The notes under the pieces: generated by a model
Told to the model about the DNA's origin: nothing
Databases searched by the model: none
Seen by the model: the letters and a program-made list of their open reading frames with translations, nothing else
Origin: DATFNI01 sp963787205
Lineage (GTDB): Bacteria > Bacteroidota > Rhodothermia > Balneolales > DATFMH01
DNA: 64,000 nucleotides
Reading direction: 5' to 3'
NCBI GenBank assembly: GCA_963787205.1
Contig: CAWBCD010000010.1
Coordinates: 154,690-218,689 of the forward strand
Made by a program: the position numbers and the translations under genes
In this document: positions 61,090 to 64,000 of the stretch, piece by piece
Numbering within the stretch: the stretch's first letter is position 1
Layout: the number at the start of each line of letters is the position of its first letter

Positions 61090-64000
61090 ATGAAACGTTG
61101 TCTGTTATTATTTATCCTTATTTGGCCAATATTAGTAGCGGGCCAGTCTGACACCCATCCCATGTGGCTGAGACACCCGGCCATTTCCCCTGATGGGCAT
61201 TGGGTCGCCTTTGAGTATAAAGGGGATATATTCAAGGTCCCGTCAACCGGTGGTACCGCAATCCCGCTGACGATGACTCCCTCTTATGAAAGCTACCCGG
61301 TATGGAGTCATAATGGGAAATACATCGCCTTTGCTTCAGACCGGCATGGCAACTTCGATGTCTTTGTCATGTCATCTGATGGCGGAGCTGCGACCCGGCT
61401 GACATACAATTCCGCCGCTGATATACCCTCCGATTTCACGACAAATGATAAGGACATCATTTTTGGGACGGCGCGCAATGATATCTACACATCCGTCCGT
61501 TTTCCCATTCCTTCCCTCTTTATGAAACTGTATCGGGTCCCCGTTCAGGGAGGACGCTCCATCATGATCAATTCTGCCGGTACGGAATATGCCCGGTACA
61601 ACCACGACGGGAGCAAGATCATCTTCGAGGATCGCAAAGGATATGAAAGCGAGCAACGCAAACATGAGAGGGCGTCGGTAACCCGTGATATATGGACTTA
61701 TGATTTCAAAACAAATCAATACACTCAGCTTACTCACTTTCAGGGAAACGATTTGGAGCCTGTCTGGGGCGATGGCGATACGTACTATTACCTGAGCGAA
61801 CAAAATGACAATGATCTGAATGTGTTTCGGGCCTCCGTTGCCAATCCGGGCCAGCCCGTTCAACTGACCCACTATAAGCGAAACCCGGTGAGAGGGTTAA
61901 GCCGATCTCAAACCGGCGTGTTGTGTTTTACACACGGCGGAGAAATCTACACACTGGCTCCCGGACAGCAGCCTCAAAAATTACTGATCACTATTCAGGC
62001 CGACTTTGCCGAGCAAGCAACTAAGACACTCTCCGTGAGCAACAAAAATATTAGTGATATGGCCCTGTCGCCGAATGGCAAGGAGGTGGCTTTTGTCTAT
62101 CGGGGGGACATTTTTGCAACCTCTGCCGACGGGCATACGACCAAGAGACTGACCGACACTCCCTACCAGGAACGTATGATCGAATTTAGTCCCGATGGCC
62201 GCTCTATCGTTTATTCGGTTGAAAAAAATGGCTCCTGGGATATCGATAAACTTGATATCGTAAACAAGAGCGAGCCCTATTTTTATGCTTCGACGGTCGT
62301 TAAAAGCACCCCGGTTATTGACACGCCCAAGGACGAATTTCAGCCTCGATATTCTCCCGACGGCAAGAAAATAGCCTACCTTGAAGAGCGCAATATTCTC
62401 AAGGTCTATGATATTAAGACCCGCAAAACAGTGACGGTCATCCCTAAAGGAGTCAACTATTCCTATGCCGATGGCGACCAGTATTTCACATGGTCACCGG
62501 ACAGCAAATGGATTTTGGCTCAATCAAACGAGGGCACCTTTGTTCGCTCTGAGATTGACCTGGTGAAGGCCGACGGAAGCGGTGAACGCCGTGACCTGAC
62601 GGAGAGCGGCTTTAATGACGAATTGCCAAAGTGGGGGATGGACGGCAAGATGATGGTCTGGGTTTCTAACCGCGAGGGGATGAAAAATCTCAGCAGGGGA
62701 AGCCAGGGCGATGTTTACGCCATGTTTTTCAACCAAAAGGCGTTCGATCGCTATAATCTCAGCAAGGAAGATTTCGACCTACTCAAATCTGAGGAGAAGA
62801 AAGACACTACCAAGACCAAAGAAAAAGGGAAAAATAAAAAGGAAGAACCGCTGGTTCTTAATTTGAAGGACCTGGACAGCCGTACCAAACGATTGACTAT
62901 TAATTCGTCTCTGCTCAGTGATTTTATTCTCTCCAAAGATGGCGAGAAGCTGTATTACCTGGCCAAATACGAGAAAGGGTATGATCTCTGGGAGACGGAG
63001 CCACGCACGCACGAAACCAAGGTGCTTGCTCATCTCAATGCTCCGGGCGGCGGAAGTCTGGCTATTGACAAAGACGGCAAGAACATATTTGTTTTGGCCG
63101 GCGGACACATCAGCAAAGTTGAAGTTGCGAAGGGAAGCGCGGAGCCTCTTTCCATCAATGCGAACATCGATTGGGATCCGGCCGGTGAGCGGGCTTACAT
63201 TCTTGATCATGCCTGGAAGCAGGTAAAGAAAAAACTCTTCGATCCCAACCTGCAGGGTGTGGACTGGAATTACTATCACAATTACTACAAACAGTTTCTC
63301 CCCTACATCAATAATGATCGTGACTTTTGTGATGCGTTAAGCGAATTTCTGGGCGAGCTGAACGTATCACATACCGGCTGCTACTTCCGTCCTGAGCCTG
63401 ACAACCCGGACCAGACGGCATCGCTCGGCATGCTGTACGACCAAACCCGGGGTGGAAATGGGCTTGTGGTAGAGGACATCATAACCGGCGGCCCGATGGA
63501 TAACTCGAAGACGAAAGTGAAACAAGGCGATATCCTTGAAAAGATCGACGGTGTTCAAATCAATGACAGTTTTGATTGGGCTAAACTTCTGAATCATAAA
63601 GCAGGCGCATTCACAAGGCTGACCTTCAACGATCCTCATACCAAAGATACCTGGGATGAAGTGATAAAGCCTATTTCAGCAGGCAAAGAGCAGTCGCTGA
63701 TGTATGACCGGTGGGTCCACATTATGCAGAAGATGACCGACAGCCTGTCACACGGACAAATAGGCTATGTACACGTCGAAGCCATGAACGATCCCAGTTA
63801 CCGGACGGTATTTGGCAAAGTTCTCGGAAAAAACTTCAACAAAAAGGCCCTCATCGTCGATACCCGTTTTAATGGCGGCGGCTGGCTTCACGATGACCTT
63901 GTCACCTTTCTGAGCGGTAAACTTTACATGCAGTTTGCACCCCAGGGCCATATCGTACCTGGAGGTGAATCTTCTAACAAGTGGGACAAGCCAAAGTGGC
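61090..64000 (+). CDS. Tricorn-like S41 family protease (partial, C-terminus outside window)
   Basis: I translated this by hand. An open frame starts at ATG 61090 with a signal peptide (MKRCLLLFILIWPILVAGQ) and is open to the right edge (970 codons). Two WD40-like beta-propellers make up the first ~690 residues ('AISPDGHWVAFEYKGDIFKV', 'PVWSHNGKYIAFASDRHGNF', 'ALSPNGKEVAFVYRGDIFA'). A Lys/Glu-rich linker lies near 565-590. The C1 helical domain carries His761 (ELNVSHTGCYF), matching the catalytic His of tricorn. A PDZ domain lies at about 770-860 ('GLVVEDIITGGPMDNSK'). The S41 core begins with 'ALIVDTRFNGGGW'; the nucleophile Ser and Glu would be beyond the window. It probably degrades peptides in the periplasm. 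Confidence 0.92.
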   Translation, partial: MKRCLLLFILIWPILVAGQSDTHPMWLRHPAISPDGHWVAFEYKGDIFKVPSTGGTAIPLTMTPSYESYPVWSHNGKYIAFASDRHGNFDVFVMSSDGGAATRLTYNSAADIPSDFTTNDKDIIFGTARNDIYTSVRFPIPSLFMKLYRVPVQGGRSIMINSAGTEYARYNHDGSKIIFEDRKGYESEQRKHERASVTRDIWTYDFKTNQYTQLTHFQGNDLEPVWGDGDTYYYLSEQNDNDLNVFRASVANPGQPVQLTHYKRNPVRGLSRSQTGVLCFTHGGEIYTLAPGQQPQKLLITIQADFAEQATKTLSVSNKNISDMALSPNGKEVAFVYRGDIFATSADGHTTKRLTDTPYQERMIEFSPDGRSIVYSVEKNGSWDIDKLDIVNKSEPYFYASTVVKSTPVIDTPKDEFQPRYSPDGKKIAYLEERNILKVYDIKTRKTVTVIPKGVNYSYADGDQYFTWSPDSKWILAQSNEGTFVRSEIDLVKADGSGERRDLTESGFNDELPKWGMDGKMMVWVSNREGMKNLSRGSQGDVYAMFFNQKAFDRYNLSKEDFDLLKSEEKKDTTKTKEKGKNKKEEPLVLNLKDLDSRTKRLTINSSLLSDFILSKDGEKLYYLAKYEKGYDLWETEPRTHETKVLAHLNAPGGGSLAIDKDGKNIFVLAGGHISKVEVAKGSAEPLSINANIDWDPAGERAYILDHAWKQVKKKLFDPNLQGVDWNYYHNYYKQFLPYINNDRDFCDALSEFLGELNVSHTGCYFRPEPDNPDQTASLGMLYDQTRGGNGLVVEDIITGGPMDNSKTKVKQGDILEKIDGVQINDSFDWAKLLNHKAGAFTRLTFNDPHTKDTWDEVIKPISAGKEQSLMYDRWVHIMQKMTDSLSHGQIGYVHVEAMNDPSYRTVFGKVLGKNFNKKALIVDTRFNGGGWLHDDLVTFLSGKLYMQFAPQGHIVPGGESSNKWDKPKW

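Overview
The window looks like a chromosomal segment of a carbohydrate-degrading bacterium of the Bacteroidota / Rhodothermota / Balneolota group. This is inferred from SusC/SusD pairs, a C-terminal secretion tail of the 'YPNPFNPTT...' type, TonB-linked carbohydrate loci, a fused alpha/beta E1 dehydrogenase and a tricorn-type protease. The secretion-tail wording fits Balneolota/Rhodothermota or Ignavibacteria-like lineages better than classical Bacteroides, but I could not run a 16S comparison.

Region 1 (1-8376): a minus-strand operon reads MFS sugar:H+ symporter -> secreted GH2-like hydrolase -> DUF5107/TPR protein (running off the left edge), with a divergent AraC regulator at 7375-8376. 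Region 2 (8564-23161): a secreted LacZ-type beta-galactosidase, a membrane-anchored FG-GAP/ASPIC-UnbV protein, a SusD lipoprotein and a SusC whose frame is broken twice, then, divergently, a large FG-GAP/ASPIC-UnbV lipoprotein. Region 3 (23333-34628): a second polysaccharide utilisation locus, transcribed SusC -> SusD -> GC-rich GH2 -> GH35 beta-galactosidase, whose GH35 frame is broken once. Region 4 (35335-39606): a phospholipase C-like phosphoesterase, a LacI regulator and a secreted TolB-like beta-propeller. The two susC upstream regions share an ordered set of motifs including GTTATCGWTAAC palindromes, and a similar palindrome lies upstream of the lacI gene. The simplest model is one LacI regulon for beta-galactoside-rich glycans.

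Region 5 (39627-46556) is mostly housekeeping: a decapitated PIN-domain toxin overlapping the end of the E1 gene, fused 2-oxoacid dehydrogenase E1, HisC-like aminotransferase, a secreted glycine-zipper protein with an internal duplication, an SGNH hydrolase with a His/Asp tail, a sirtuin and an OsmC protein. Region 6 (46574-52100) is a complete minus-strand rRNA operon, 16S - tRNA-Ile(GAT) - tRNA-Ala(TGC) - 23S - 5S, with two tandem TTGACA-type promoters, boxA elements and a terminator.

Region 7 (52176-64000): a degenerate NtrC-like AAA+ regulator, a TetR-like regulator overlapping an ABC1/UbiB-type kinase, a large secreted CHRD/DUF4397 protein with a T9SS tail, the hflK-hflC pair, and the first ~970 residues of a tricorn-like S41 protease running off the right edge. 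No CRISPR array, integrase, transposase or prophage gene was seen.
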